Shown here one piece after another: positions 34,253-46,087 of a stretch of DNA of 64,000 nt (position 1 is the stretch's first letter; the number at the start of each line of letters is the position of its first letter). This DNA comes from Rhizomys pruinosus (lineage: Eukaryota; Chordata; Mammalia; Rodentia; Spalacidae). The stretch is from contig VZQC01008065.1 in the NCBI GenBank assembly GCA_009823505.1, positions 2,726,741 to 2,790,740 on the forward strand, written 5' to 3'. The notes below the pieces were generated by a model. The model had not been told where the DNA came from. It did no database searches and was given only the letters and a program-made list of their open reading frames with translations. A program made the translations under genes and the position numbers.

Positions 34253-36416
34253 TTCGCTTTTTATTGATGCTTTGTGTACTTCACACATCATTTTCTAAAT
34301 CAGTTCAGGCATATTTCCCTTTCCCTTCCCCCCACCCCACCCCACCCCATCCCAGATCATGCATTCTGCCATAACTGTCCTGCATCTTTCTCTCAGTTTT
34401 TTTTTCATTTTTTAACATTAAGTAATAATTTATGAGTACAAGCATCCTTCATGTAAAACCAATTTGCAAGCAGTTGTGCCCAAACCCACACAGACCATGG
34501 GTCCACCATCCAGCGGGGGGGAGGGGGGGGTCTTGTATGTTCAATCAGTTGATCAAATGAGTGTCCAGTCTAATATTGCTGTAGTTTCAACCTTCACCCC
34601 AATCGCAGCTCTTACATTCTACCACAACCCTCTTCTGCACATTGTTTCCAGAGATAGGCTTAGAAAAGGGGCAGAGGTGGGTGAGAAGCAAAATAGTCCT
34701 ACTTTCTCTGGAAGCTGTTTGTCTTGTTCTCTGGTCAATTCTGGCTGTTTTCCTTTCATGGGGATGACAGTTTGTCCCAGGAATAACCTTTTCGATCCTA
34801 CTAATGAAGCCAAACAGCAATAGATATATAGGTTATTTAAACAGTACTAATTATTATGTAGGTACTTTGGTATAGACCCCGATGTTTGGATGGTGTGTTA
34901 ATCATGAATTACATTTTTTTCTGTTAAATATGACAAGGTCTTACTGTGGCTTATAACATCTCCTACTGCATAGAGGATGTAAGCTTGTGGGCATCAGCCG
35001 TGGGTTACCCCTCCAAGGAGAGAAGGGCTTAATAGCCAATTGATTGGGATATACAGGCTAATGGGCTCCCACCCCCCTTTTAGATGTTTTTGCACAGTAT
35101 TTCCAGGCAGGTGCAGTGTAGCTGGTGCTGATGGGGGGGTTTTGCTTGACTCAAGTAGACTTATATTTGCTTTATTAGTTTGCCTTTGGTAACACTCTCT
35201 GTATTCCAGAGCCCATTTGTATACTTGCAAGTGTGGTCTCAATAACACAATCTTTCCCATGTTTACATCAGGCCTTTGACAGCAGGGTTTTATCACCTCT
35301 CTTCTTGCAGGTATCTCCAGTTTAGAGGCAAGGAGCTTTACCTTTTTGTGGGGGCTTGGATCCCCTGGCCAACATCTCCTTGGTAGAAATATCCATTGCC
35401 TGATGTCAGAGCTCCTGTATCTATATATTTTGCTTAAGTGCATAGCTTAAGGAGACTTTAGTATTTATATTTGTCTCTGAATAGAAAATAATCCTTTCAC
35501 AGTTCCTAATGCCTATCAGTCAATTAAAATGCAGTTTTCTACTGGTTTAATAAAGAGATTACCTCTATAACAGTTGCTCCAATTTATCAGTTGGAGAATG
35601 ACCTCATCATCATCATTTTCTCCTTGTTCTATGGGGGGGAGAAGGTAAGAAAAGTCTCTCGTATTAAAAACTTTTGTGGCACCTAGAAGGTAAGTTTCAT
35701 TAGGACTCATTATAATACGTTGTTACAAGCAGGATCCGCAGAGGGGTTTTGGATGTTTGTAGCAATCGAGGCTTTTCTTCCTTTCAATGTTCAGATGGGC
35801 CAACTTTCTGCTGGCACTTCCTGGTTACAATCTACTCAATGCAAAGCTGTATCTTTTCTTTCTCAGCCGTTAAGTTGGTGACATTTTGACCTGTTGGAAC
35901 ATACAAATCTTTTCCTGTAGTTAGTTTTAAGATTTGAATTGCAAGGTTTTTGACAAAAAGGTTTCATATCTATCTGTATCTCCCCTTTTTATTTTAGTTT
36001 TTTGTATTTTGACCCCTGAGTCTCAAAAAGGCAGTTGTATTATACATACCTATAGGGTGGAATCAAGGCCCAGATTTCATCAAATTCATCCATGCTGTTT
36101 TGGGTGACTGTATGTGATTAACTTGGGAAGCAACCTTAATTTTTAAGTTAAATCATCCTATAGGTGAAAGAGAATGCTACAAGGTGATACTGTACAACAG
36201 AAAAATTATAGAGAACATTTGTATGTGCTAATCCCAAAGTTATTGTTATACAGATTTTAAGTAAAACAAATGTGGACAACAGCAATTTATATCTCCAATT
36301 AACTCAGATGCATTACTGTATTTATCAGAGCCTTTAAACCAATGTTGTTTAATATTTACTTTTACTAAGTCATAAGACAACATGTAACCTGTAGACAGAG
36401 TCTGGGCAAATTATTA
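34253..36416 (-). mobile_element. Composite retroelement copy 2 (longest, about 2.2 kb)
   Basis: It interrupts L1 ORF2 cleanly: L1 stops at 34252 and resumes at 36417 with the duplication AACACTTTTT on both sides. Read on the minus strand, it has about 1.6 kb of non-L1 body, about 400 bp shared with copies 1 and 3, an A-rich stretch, then about 150 bp of L1-like 3' tail ending CATCAATAAAAA. The body contains two open stretches, 35516-35710 (64 codons, with an acidic EQGENDDDEV motif) and 34994-35443 (149 codons, basic), neither recognised. Bases 35866-36108 recur inverted at 1-227. It is probably non-autonomous and L1-dependent. Confidence 0.7.
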
Positions 36417-38560
36417 AACACTTTTTAAGATGTTTTTAAGATGTTTCTCAGCTGTCTTTACTTCCTCACTGGTGAAATCTCCGGTGAAGATTTCCTCCCA
36501 CTCTGTGGGTTTTCTCTTCACTTCACTGATTGTTTCTTTCACTGTACAGAAGTTTTTGGGTTTGATGAGGTCCCATTTGTCAACTGTTGGCCTTATTTCC
36601 TGTGCAGCTGCTATCTGATTTAGAAAGTCTTTTCCTACACCTATGTCCTGTAAGTTGTTACCAAATTTTCTTCTATCACCTTCAGGGTTTCAGGTTTTAC
36701 ATTGAGATCTTTGATCCACTTGGAGTTGATTTTTGTACAGGGTGAGAAGTAGGGGTTTGTTATTCTACAAATGGTGATCCAGTTTTGCCAGTACCATTTG
36801 CTGAAGACGTTATCCTTCCTCCATTGAGGTTTTTTTTTTTACACTTTGTCAGATATGAGGTGGCTGAAATTGTATGAGCTCAAGTTCGGATCTTCAATTT
36901 TGTTCCATTGGTCAACAGGTCTGTTTTTGTGCCAGTACCAGGCTGTATTTAGGACTACGGCTCTGTAATATAGCTTTGAAGTCTGGTAGAGCAATCCCCC
37001 CTTATTGCATTTTTCACTCAGGGTTGCTTTAGCTATTTGGTGTCTTTTGTTTTTCCATATGAATTTAAGGATTTTTTTCCCAAATCTGTAAAGAAGCTCA
37101 TGGGGATTTTGATTGGGATTTCATTGAATCTGTATATCAATTTGGGTAAAATGGAGATTTTAGCTGTAATAATTTTTCCAATCCATGAGCATGGGAAATC
37201 TTTCCATCTTTTGATGTCATTTTCAATCTCCTTCTTCAGGGGTCTAAATTTTTTGTTGTAGACATCCTTGATATATTTTGTTAGGTTTGTCCCCAGGTAT
37301 TTTACTATTTTTGAGGCTATTGTGATGTGGGAAGGTCTTCCTATATTCCTTCTCCTCTTGTTTATTTTTGGTGTAAAGAAAGGCTACTGATTTTTCTAGA
37401 TTAATTTTGTATTCCACCACTTTATTGAAATTCTTAATCATTTCTAGAAGTTTTCTGGTGGAGTTTTTAGCATCCCTTAGGTAAACTATCCTATCATCTG
37501 TAAAAAGGGATAGCATAATTTCTTCTTTTCCAATTAGTACTTATTTAATTTCCTTTTCTTGTCTTATTGCCCTGGCAAGTATTTCAAGCACTATGGTAAA
37601 GAGGAGTGTCGATAAGGGGCAGCCTTGCTGGGTTCCCACCTTTATGGGAAATGGTTCCAATTTTTCTCCATTTAGGATGATGTTGGCAGTGGGATTGTTA
37701 TATATGGCTTTGATCATGTTGAGAAATGTTTCCTTCATTCCAATTCCGTTTAGGGCTTTAAACATGAACGGATGCTGGATCTTGTCAAAGGCTTTTTTTG
37801 CATCAATTGAGATGATTTTGTGTTTTTTGTCTTTCAGTCTATTTATGTGTTTTATGATATTTATTGATTTATGTATGTTGAACCATACCTGCATCTCTAG
37901 TATGAATCCATCTTGGTCATGATGGATGATCATTCGATGTGGGTCAGTACGTGATTTGCAAGTATTTTGTTGAGAATTTTTGCATCTATGTTCATTAATG
38001 AGATGGGTCTAAATCGTTCTTTTTTGGTTGTGTTTTTGCCTGGTTTTAGTATTAGGGTGATGCTGGCTTCATAGAAGTAATTTGGGAGAATTCTCTCTGT
38101 TTGTATCCTTCTGAACAGACTGAGTAGTAATGGTTGTAGGACCTCTTTAAATGTTTTATAGAATTCTGCTGTGAATCCAGCTAGGCCCTGGGTTTTTTTA
38201 GTTGGGAGATTTTTTATTGCATCCTCAATTTCCTCAATTATGTGTCTGTTTAAACTGTCAATCTCTTCCTGGTTAAGCATTGTTCGTTCCCAGGATTTCA
38301 AATATTCATCCATTTCTCTTAGGTTTTCAAATTTAGTGGAGTATAGTTTTTGAAGTTTTTGAAGATCTTTACTTTGTTGTGATGTTCCCCTTTCATCATG
38401 AATACTATTGATTTGGAGTTGCTCTTTCTTTTTTTTTTTTTTTAATTGGGCTAGAGGTCTGTCTATTTTGTTTATCTTTTCAAAGAACCAGCTTTTGTAT
38501 TTGTTGATTCTATGTATTGTTTTCTTTGTTTCTATTTCATTGATTTCTGCTCTGATTTTT

Positions 38561-39369
38561 TTTGAAATTGCTCATTGATGTCATTTTATTTGCATATATT
38601 AACTCAACAAACTGAATAAGAGGGATTTAACATAAAGTGATTATTAATGAACTGATTAAGAGATTTCTGTTATGAAGTTCATAGGCACATCGAGTATTTA
38701 ATATTCCTGCAGATTTCAGAATGATAGATGTGCTATCCCTATGAATATAATATATAGTATACTGCACTTATCCTCTGAATAATGAACCCAATGATAATAA
38801 GATGAAACCAAGTTATTATGGTTATATATTTTAGTAAATTGATATAATACTGTTGTAACCAAAGCATTAAACAAGTACATATATCATTTTGAGTAATTTC
38901 ATTAAAATAGGTAAAGTCTAAAATTTCACTGACTTAACATGCCATCTGAGAGAAATACTAGGAATATTCATAAGGAATATAATAATATTCATTATTCAGG
39001 ATCATTGTACAAAGGTAAAATATTTTATTTTGAAATTTTCCATTTGTATAGAAAGAATGTGTTTCCAGACAAGTTAGAGGCACCCTACCATCCAAGAAGT
39101 AAACAAAACAAAACAAAGCAAAAAAATGAGCTCAATTCACTTAGTCTAAGAATTTATTTCTAGTTAATTTCCTCCTCATTTAAAGTATATGTGACATTCA
39201 TTTGACTATGGAATAACAGCAATCAATTTCTTTTTGCATGGTCTAATCATAAAGAAATAACACTCTTTTGTAGTATTTGATGTTCGTTCAATTGGTTTCC
39301 CTTATTTGCTTTACATCAAATTGTTTACTTGTTTCAGTTAGCTATTCCTACTCATTTGCTCTGATTTTT
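38561..39369. mobile_element. Unidentified 0.8-kb insertion in L1 ORF2
   Basis: L1 ORF2 homology breaks at 38560 and resumes at 39370, with the 12-bp sequence GCTCTGATTTTT at both edges (38549-38560 and 39358-39369). The insert is AT-rich, has no poly(A) or LTR ends I can see, and matches no family I know. The duplication suggests a true insertion rather than divergence. Confidence 0.55.
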
Positions 39370-39543
39370 GTGATTCATTCTGTTTTTTGGGTCATTTGTT
39401 GTTGTCTCTCAAGTGTTTTTAGCTGCAGTGTTAGATCATTTATTTGCTTTCTTTCTGTTTTTTTTTCCCTCTTAAGACTGCTTTTAAAGTATCCCACAAG
39501 TTTTGTTGTGTTGTGTTGTCTTTTTCATTCAGTTCCATGAATA

Positions 39544-39622
39544 GTTTTTTTTTATTTTATTTATTTTTTATGTGTATGAATTTACTGTCTGCATGTAGGT
39601 TTGTGCACCTGTGTCATGCAAA
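39544..39622 (-). mobile_element. 5'-truncated B2 stub with TSD
   Basis: Only about 80 bases of B2 tail half (TTTATGTGTATGAATTTACT, GTCTGCATGTAGG) are present, with CCATGAATA duplicated at 39535-39543 and 39623-39631. This is a clear example of 5' truncation during reverse transcription. Confidence 0.85.
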
Positions 39623-40395
39623 CCATGAATACTTTTATTTCACTCTTTATTTCTTCCCTAACCCATTCAGGAAGGTGTTGTTTAGTCTCCATGTATTTTT
39701 GTAGCTAGTTGACCTTATTCTGGTGTTCATATTGAGCTTTATTGCACTGTAGTCTGATAGAATGCATGGAATTATTTCAATCCTTTTGTATTTGTTGAGA
39801 TTTCTTTTGTGTATGTGGTTGGTTTTGGAGAATGTTCCCTGAGGTGCTGAGTAGAAAGTATATTCTCTGGTGTTTGGGTGGAATATTTTTTAGATGTCTG
39901 TGATTGTATTGCTCAGTTATGATGTTTCTCTATTTTTTGTCCAGTTGATCTTTCCAAGGGGCTCAGTGGGATGCTGAAGTCTCCCACTATTAGTGTGTTA
40001 GGATTAATCTGTGTCTTGAGGTCATGCAGAGTAGTGTTTATAAAGTTAGGTGCACCAGAGTTTGGTGCATAGACATTTAGGATTGTGAAGTCTTCATAGT
40101 TAATTGTTCCTTTGACAAGGATGTAATGGCCCTCTTTGTCTATTCTTATTAGTTTTACTTTGAGATATATTTTGTTTGATATTAGAATAGCTACTCCAGC
40201 TTGTTTCTTGGTACCATTTGCTTGGAATATTTTTTTCCATCCTTGCACTCTAAGGTGATGTCTGTCTTTGAGGGTGAGATGGGTTTCTTGTAGACAGCAT
40301 ATAGAAGGATTCTGTTTGATTAGGGAGTTTAGATCATTAGTATTTAAGGTTATTATTGAGAGATGTGTGTTGCTTCCTTTCACCTTATTTTTTGT

Positions 40396-41612
40396 TTGAA
40401 TTCTTGGTCTAGGTTTGTATTTACTCTGTAATACTTTTGTTGATTTCTTTCTTTAAGTGCTTAGGGATAGTTGCTCCTTTCCTCTGTTCTTTGGATTGCT
40501 TTGAGAATTTTCGAAAGTGTTGGCTTCTTACACATGCATTCTTTCATCTTGTTCATGTCATGAAAGACTTTTCCTTCTCCTTCAACTATAATTGACATTT
40601 TTTGCTGGATATAGTAGTCTGGGTTGGCATCCAAACTCGTCTAGCACAGGGAATACTTTGATCCATGTTCTTCTAGCTTTCATAGTTTGGACTGAGAAGT
40701 CATCTGTGAGTCTGATGGGTTTCCCCTTATATGTAAGTTGTTTTTCTCATGTGGCTTTCAGTATTTTGTCTTTGTTTTGAGCATCTAGTGTTTTTCAATT
40801 ATGTGGCATGGGAAGTTTCTTTTCTGGTCCTGTCTATTTGGTGTTCTATGTGCTTCTTATATTTTTATGGGATTGTCTTTTTTCAGTTTGGGGAAATTTT
40901 CTATTACCTGTTGAAGATCTGGCCAATAGTGTTGTCTTGGGATTCTTCTCCTTTCTCTATCCCTATGATGTGGAGGTTTGGTATTTTCATAGTGTCCCAC
41001 ATTTCCTGGTTATTCCACTCTTGTGTTTTTAAAAATTTTTCATAATCTTTACTTGAGCTTTATAGTTGCTCCTTATTATCTTGCAGGTCTGATATTCTTT
41101 TTTCTGCTTCTTCCATTCTGCTTCTGAGGCTTTTTCCTATCCTTTTCTGGTGATTGTATGAATGTTCAATTTCCTTTTTCATTTCATCCTGTGATTTCTT
41201 TAGATTTTCCACTTCCCTCTGGAGCCTGTCATCCTCATCTTGTAGCTTCTTAGTTTGTTGGTCATTTTCTTTTTCCATTTTGGCCTGGGACCTTTTCAGC
41301 ACTTCCACTTCTTTCCAGAGATCTGATTTTCTCCCTTTAGTTCTTTCCAATGTTTGTTATTATCTCCCTCTAGGTCCTTCTTGAGTTTTTCATTCTCTTC
41401 CCTTAGTTCTCTAATTTCTTTGAATATGTCTACAGTTGTTCTTCTAAGGTTGGTGCATTGGCTTCTTTCCTCAGAGATATCAGGGGATCTTCTGTAGGGT
41501 TGATAGAGTTTGGTGTGGATTTATTATGAGCTTTTCCCATGTTGTTTTTTCTTTGTGTCTTTGGCATGTGGATTTGTCTGTTTATTTGTTTCTTTGGATT
41601 CTGGCACCTCAA
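40396..41612 (-). pseudogene. L1 ORF1 (coiled-coil RNA-binding protein), broken
   Basis: The N-terminal basic segment is at 41430-41612 and the coiled coil at 41060-41350, with repeated charged heptads such as KEVEVLKRSQAKMEKEND. The RNA-binding C-terminal half (towards 40590) is traceable only in broken frames, ending in the usual AMTKARR-like zone before ORF2. Intact ORF1p trimerises through the coiled coil and coats L1 RNA; this copy has several frameshifts. Confidence 0.8.
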
Positions 41613-41754
41613 TGTTGGCTGCCCAGGCTTTAATCACTAATGCTGTGCCTGTTAGGTCCTCTGCACCACAGCTCTACCAGGTTGACAGGGCGTCTGGGGT
41701 GTGTGTGGGGGAGACATTGTGCTACTAATTTGGCCCACACACCAGCAGTCCCCC

Positions 41755-41962
41755 AAGGATCAAGGCAGTTCCACCTTGCCTTACTGGCACCTCACTGAGT
41801 CCATGCTTCTGTCTGGAGCCCAAGCTGGAACTTCCAGGGGCAGGTGTCAAGCCCCCCAAGGGTCAAGTCAGTTCCGTCTTGCCTTAGTTGTACCTCACTT
41901 AGTCCGTGCGCCTGTCTGGAGCCCAAGCTGGGACTTCCAGAGCTGGGTGTCAAGCCCCCCAA
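41755..41962 (-). promoter_or_regulatory. L1 5' UTR tandem monomers (2 x 103 bp)
   Basis: Two head-to-tail units of exactly 103 bp, both containing CTGTCTGGAGCCCAAGCTGG, and GTGTCAAGCCCCCCAA at the boundary. In rodent L1s such monomers carry the promoter. They end precisely at the proposed target-site duplication. Confidence 0.8.
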
Positions 41963-41974
41963 CATATTTGTTTT

Positions 41975-42389
41975 CATGAGACTGTTTTCTCATTGCTAAA
42001 AATGAAACTGTATCATTCTAGCTGTAAAGAGTATTTAAGAATGGATCCATGAGTTGATGGAAGAAAACTGTCTCCCTATAACATTAATAAAATACATTTC
42101 TAGGCTTGGAGCAGAGTTTAGTGGGTCAGGTGCTTGCCTTGTAAACATGAGGTCCTGAATCGAGGAAAAAAGCCAGGCATAGTGGCACATTTGTAGTTCT
42201 AGCTCTAGAAAAGCCGAGGAAGGTGGAGATAGGAAGATCTCTGGAGCTCACTTTCCCCTAATACTCCAGGACGCTGTTAAACTCTGTGTCAAAGAGTGGT
42301 AGCTGACACTTGAGGAATAATACCCAGGGTTTTCCTCTTCCATATACAAGAGCACAATCATACACATGCATGCACCAGCACATTCTAGA

Positions 42390-42390
<1 letters not shown>
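41975..42390. other. Unique sequence leading into a degraded SINE
   Basis: Bases 42105-42250 show weak B1/SINE-like words (GCCAGGCATAGTGGCACAT, AGGAAGGTGGAGATAGGAAG), suggesting an old degraded B1-type copy. No gene is seen. Confidence 0.35.

Positions 42391-42432
<42 letters not shown>
42391..42432. repeat. (CA)n microsatellite
   Basis: An uninterrupted CA tract of about 42 bases. Confidence 0.97.
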
Positions 42433-42436
<4 letters not shown>

Positions 42437-42612
42437 AATAAAATAGAAAATAATTTCATCAAACCCATGAATTTGATTTAAGTACAACAGTTTTCTTGTC
42501 AAATTCATGATACAATTAGGTGAATACCTATTTTGTTCCATTCATATTTGGTTCTTTATAATTAAAGATAATCTCTTCTAGATCCTGCAATTTCATGCCT
42601 TTTGTTTTTTGT

Positions 42613-42766
42613 CTTTTTTTTTTTTGAGACAGAATATTCTATAGCCCCAGCTGGCTTGGAATTCCCTAAGTAGTCCAGGCTGGCCTCACTATCACAGAGA
42701 TCCAGAGATTCACTGACCTCTGCCTCCCAAGGCCAGAACTAAAGAAATGTGTTAGCATACCTGGCC
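42613..42766 (-). mobile_element. B1 SINE, reverse, diverged
   Basis: A T tract then TGAGACAGAATATTCTATAG, CCAGGCTGGCCTCACTATCA and CTCTGCCTCCCAAGGC. It is more mutated than the other B1 copies. Confidence 0.88.
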
Positions 42767-42796
42767 AATGATGTGTCTTTTAGCCTCATATTTTTT

Positions 42797-43043
42797 AATT
42801 TTATTTATTTTTTATGTGTATGAATGTACTGTCTGCATGTAGGTTTGTGCACCCATGTAGTGCAATGCCGTGGAGGACAGAAGAGGGTGTCAGATTCCCC
42901 TGGAACTGGAGTTCTCCTGGAATTGGAGTTACGGACGGTTCTCAGACCCCATGTGAGTGCTGGGGATCAAACCTGTTTCCTCTGCAAGGGTCCTCTGCAA
43001 GAGCAGTCAGTGCTCTTAACCACTAGGCCATCTCTCCAACCCC
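42797..43043 (-). mobile_element. B2 SINE, reverse, with TSD
   Basis: Full reversed B2 with a 16-bp duplication TAGCCTCATATTTTTT at 42781-42796 and 43044-43059. Near the head the phrase GTCCTCTGCAAG is partly duplicated (at about 42978 and 42989). Confidence 0.93.
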
Positions 43044-43439
43044 TAGCCTCATATTTTTTTTTTGGTGCTGGCTTTTCATCTTGTTTTTATAGATTGTCTT
43101 TTCTGAGCATAATGTCTCATAAATTTGGAGAAATTTTTACATGAGCTCTTGGTAAATAGATTGACTGGCTTTCTCTTAATTGTGTCTCTTAAATTCCATA
43201 ATATACCTTACTTAAATCTTCAATCTTGAGTCTTTTGCTACATCTTAATTTCACATTTTAATCTCTAAGTTTTAACCTTTTCTGCTCTAAAAATAACTTT
43301 GTGCATTTCATCATTTTCAGCACTGCTTTTTTATTCCTTTCCTTTGGTAATAAGAATCTTCTGGATCCTTGTGTTCCCTTCCTTTATATTTCATACCACT
43401 GGTTTTATCATCTTTGCATTCTATCCTTAATTCATTTTA

Positions 43440-43635
43440 AAAATATTTTATTTATTATTTTTATTTTATGTGTATAGGTGTACTGCCTACATGTATATTT
43501 GGAGGCAGAGGCCACTGGATCCCCTAGAACTTCAATTATGGAAGGTTGTTAGCTTCCATATGGGTACTGGGAACCAAACCTGGGTCCTCTGCAACAACAA
43601 CCAGTGCCCTTAACCTCTGAGCCATCTCTCCAGCA
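43440..43635 (-). mobile_element. B2 SINE, reverse, diverged
   Basis: Reversed B2 with GTGTACTGCCTACATGTATA, GCCACTGGATCCCCTAGAAC, and the head end GAGCCATCTCTCCAGC. An older copy. Confidence 0.88.
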
Positions 43636-44111
43636 TCACTTTTCTTAATTTTTCATAATTATACTTACTCATTTTCACCACCATTAGGTCTCCTCTAGCC
43701 AGGATCGGATAGCTGGTTTTGGGACAGCCTGCTTTTTAGCCTGCCTTTAGGCAGGATGCTTTAATGTCCATCTCAGCACTGGCACCTATGTTCCTGATAC
43801 AGACTTTATCTGACTACCCAGAGGAAATGAACCACTGAGTGATAACAAGAAAATTCACATGACTGGAGAGAATGGCATAGGAGTGGAAAATGTTACAGAA
43901 CATATTAGAGGAGGAGGCAGGGCCAAATCCTATGTGCATTTATTTGGTTCCATTATATGTCAGAAGTATGTGATTTTTCTATTTATTTCACAGGAGCTTA
44001 GAGTTAAGAGAGTACCTTAAGTCTCAAAAACCATTTGGACACTGAACTTTTGAATACTATTGAGACTATTAAAGACCATAGGGACTACTGAAGTTGAATT
44101 AAATGTGTTTT
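43636..44111. other. Unique sequence, no gene seen
   Basis: No recognised repeat or coding signal. The stretch 43060-43439 before the preceding B2 is similarly empty and T-rich. Confidence 0.45.
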
Positions 44112-44475
44112 ACATTGTGATATGACCATGAGCCCATGGGGGCCAGGGAGTGGAATGGTGGTTTGAGTAGGGTGTCTCTCATAGGCTGTTTTGGGAAGTT
44201 CATGGAATCCCTAAGAGGTATGTGGCCTTGCTGGAGGAAGCCCATCACTGGTAGGCTTTGAGAGCTCAGAGCCTCATCCCATTTCCAGTTTCTCTCTCTG
44301 CTTCCTATGCATGCTTTGAAGAGGTGAACTCAGCTTTCTGTTCCAGGCTGCATCCTGGCATGCCTCCCCATCATGCTGGACTCATCCCTCTGGAATCATA
44401 AAACCAATAAACTCTTCCCTCCTTAAGTGGTCTTGGACATGGTGTTTTATCACAGCAATACAAAAGGAATTAATG
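44112..44475 (+). repeat. Diverged rodent interspersed repeat, possible LTR
   Basis: The word order (GTGTCTCTCATAGG, TGTGGCCTTGCTGGAGGAAG, a CTCTCTCT-like stretch, AATAAACTCTTCCCTCC, CATGGTGTTTTATCACAGCAAT) matches a common muroid repeat I recognise by eye but cannot name with certainty. The AATAAA and terminal structure fit a non-autonomous LTR. Confidence 0.5.
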
Positions 44476-44562
44476 TATTTAATTTAACAGAACTATGGGT
44501 GTTAGTAAATTTTCTTCCACTGTGGCAAAATACCTGAGAGAAATACACTTAAAGAAAGATTT

Positions 44563-44775
44563 GGGGGGCTGGAGAGAGTAGTGAAGAGCACTTCTTACTC
44601 TTGCAGAGTTCGATTCCCATTACCCATATGGTGGCTGACAACTGTCGTAACTCAAGATCCAGGGAAATCCAATGTCCTCTTCTAACCTCTGCAGGCACTA
44701 CATAACACAGGTGCTCTCACACACATGCAGGCAATATACTCATACACATAAAATAAAATTTATAAAAATTTTTAA
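44563..44775 (+). mobile_element. B2 SINE with TSD
   Basis: Head GGGGCTGGAGAGAGTAG, B-box-like GAGTTCGATTCCC, then CATATGGTGGCTGACAACTG and an A-rich tail. The duplication AAAGAAAGATTT lies at 44551-44562 and 44776-44787. Confidence 0.92.
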
Positions 44776-44787
44776 AAAGAAAGATTT

Positions 44788-46048
44788 TTTTTCTAATGGT
44801 TTCAGTCCATGGTCACTTGGCTCTATTGTTCCTGTGCCTGTATGATAGATAATCATTATGACAGGAGCATGTGGTAGAGCAAAGGCGCTTGCTTTGGGGA
44901 GGCCAGACACAGACAGAGCAAGAAGGGAAGGGGAAAGGGACAAGACATAGTTCTAAGGGGCGTGTATCCAAGGAGCCACACCTTTCTACTAGACTCCATG
45001 TCCTAAGTTTCCATCACCTCTGAGTCCATAAATATTTTAAATCTGTCAATAGAATTGGTTCATTAATAAGGTCAGAGCCTTCAGGTCAAATCACTTTCTA
45101 CCTTTGAACACTGTTGTGAGCCCAAGTCTTAAGCACTTGATTCTTTAGGAGACATTTACTACAGTAATCTAAACCACAAAAATATTAAGTACCATTAGAA
45201 AAATATTAAGTGCTCCAGAAATATTGTCATTGTAGTGTTTCCCTCTTGAAATGTCTAGCTTTAATGTGAATCTTCTTAGCTCTTTCCCAGCATCTCAATC
45301 TACTAACTGTATTAAAAGTCTACAAGTGCCAAACAGGCGAACCAATTTCCATTCCATCCCAGATATCCTCCTCTTTACCCTGCTCCACTTCATGTTCCCT
45401 GTAACCAATGCCTTCTTTATGCTCATTCACTTTGGGGCCATCAGCAATCTTCTGCCTCCAACCCCCATCCAAGTCCTCCATCCAAGTGGGTACTATGCCC
45501 CACTTCACATTTCCAAGTCCACTTCCTCCTCTGGTCTTAATTCCTCCCTATCTCCGTGGTCTCCTTTCTGGATTCTTAGTTTTGTTTCTTTTCAATTTCC
45601 ACCCATTCTCCATTTGACAGCCACATGAACTTTCTTGCTCTGAATTTTATTGTACTAGGACCTTGCTAATATTTTGTAAAATAAAAATCTTTCAATTACT
45701 CTTCGCAGTCAGTCCACCACACAAAATCAACCTATATAAAGCAAGTGTAATCTAGCCTTTGCCTGTCTCTTATCTCATGCCAACCTCCCAAGTGTTCACC
45801 ACCCATGCACAAATACAAACCTCTTCCCATTCATCAAGCACGGGCTTGTCTCTCCAAGTGCCCGAGACTGTGATTCAAGAAAACACAGTTTGGAGAGAAA
45901 TCTGAAGTAACAGGTTCTCAGAGCAGGTTGGGACCACTCTTGGCTAAAATGGATGTCATGAGTCAGGCTGCATTTATTCACCAGTCATGGTGCTAGAACA
46001 TGCTGGCTGCATCCAAAGTGATCAAACAGTTAAGTGGAGGAAATAGTG

Positions 46049-46051
<3 letters not shown>
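44788..46051. other. Unique sequence, no gene seen
   Basis: A 125-codon plus-strand ORF (45251-45628) overlaps open frames on both strands and has no motif. It lies in a C/T-rich stretch and is probably chance. Confidence 0.45.

Positions 46052-46085
<34 letters not shown>
46052..46085. repeat. (CA)n microsatellite
   Basis: CA tract of about 34 bases. Confidence 0.95.

Positions 46086-46087
<2 letters not shown>

Larger units (their letters stand above)
33762..40395 (-). pseudogene. L1 ORF2 (endonuclease-reverse transcriptase), broken
   Basis: The endonuclease domain is clear at 39913-40383 (THLSIITLNTNDLN, then QETHL, GDFSIPLSPLERSTGQ). The initiator just upstream reads ATT instead of ATG when compared with the L1 at 46.7-52.3 kb. 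Reverse-transcriptase blocks lie at 37930-38313, 37541-37933 ([22 protein letters not shown]) and 37244-37516, where the active-site motif reads FTDD. The C-terminal end is at 33762-33989. Frameshifts, stops and three insertions disable it. A working ORF2 protein would nick target DNA and prime reverse transcription in L1 ribonucleoprotein particles. Confidence 0.88.
33356..41962 (-). mobile_element. Near-full-length L1, reverse, with nested insertions
   Basis: One L1 read right to left: two 5' monomers (41755-41962), ORF1 region (about 40390-41612), ORF2 (about 33760-40395), 3' UTR and A-rich end at 33356. The imperfect duplication CATATATGTTTT (33344-33355) / CATATTTGTTTT (41963-41974) marks the boundaries. 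It is interrupted by the composite element (34253-36416), an unknown 0.8-kb insert (38561-39369) and a B2 stub (39544-39622). Removing these leaves about 5.5 kb, close to a full L1. Confidence 0.88.
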
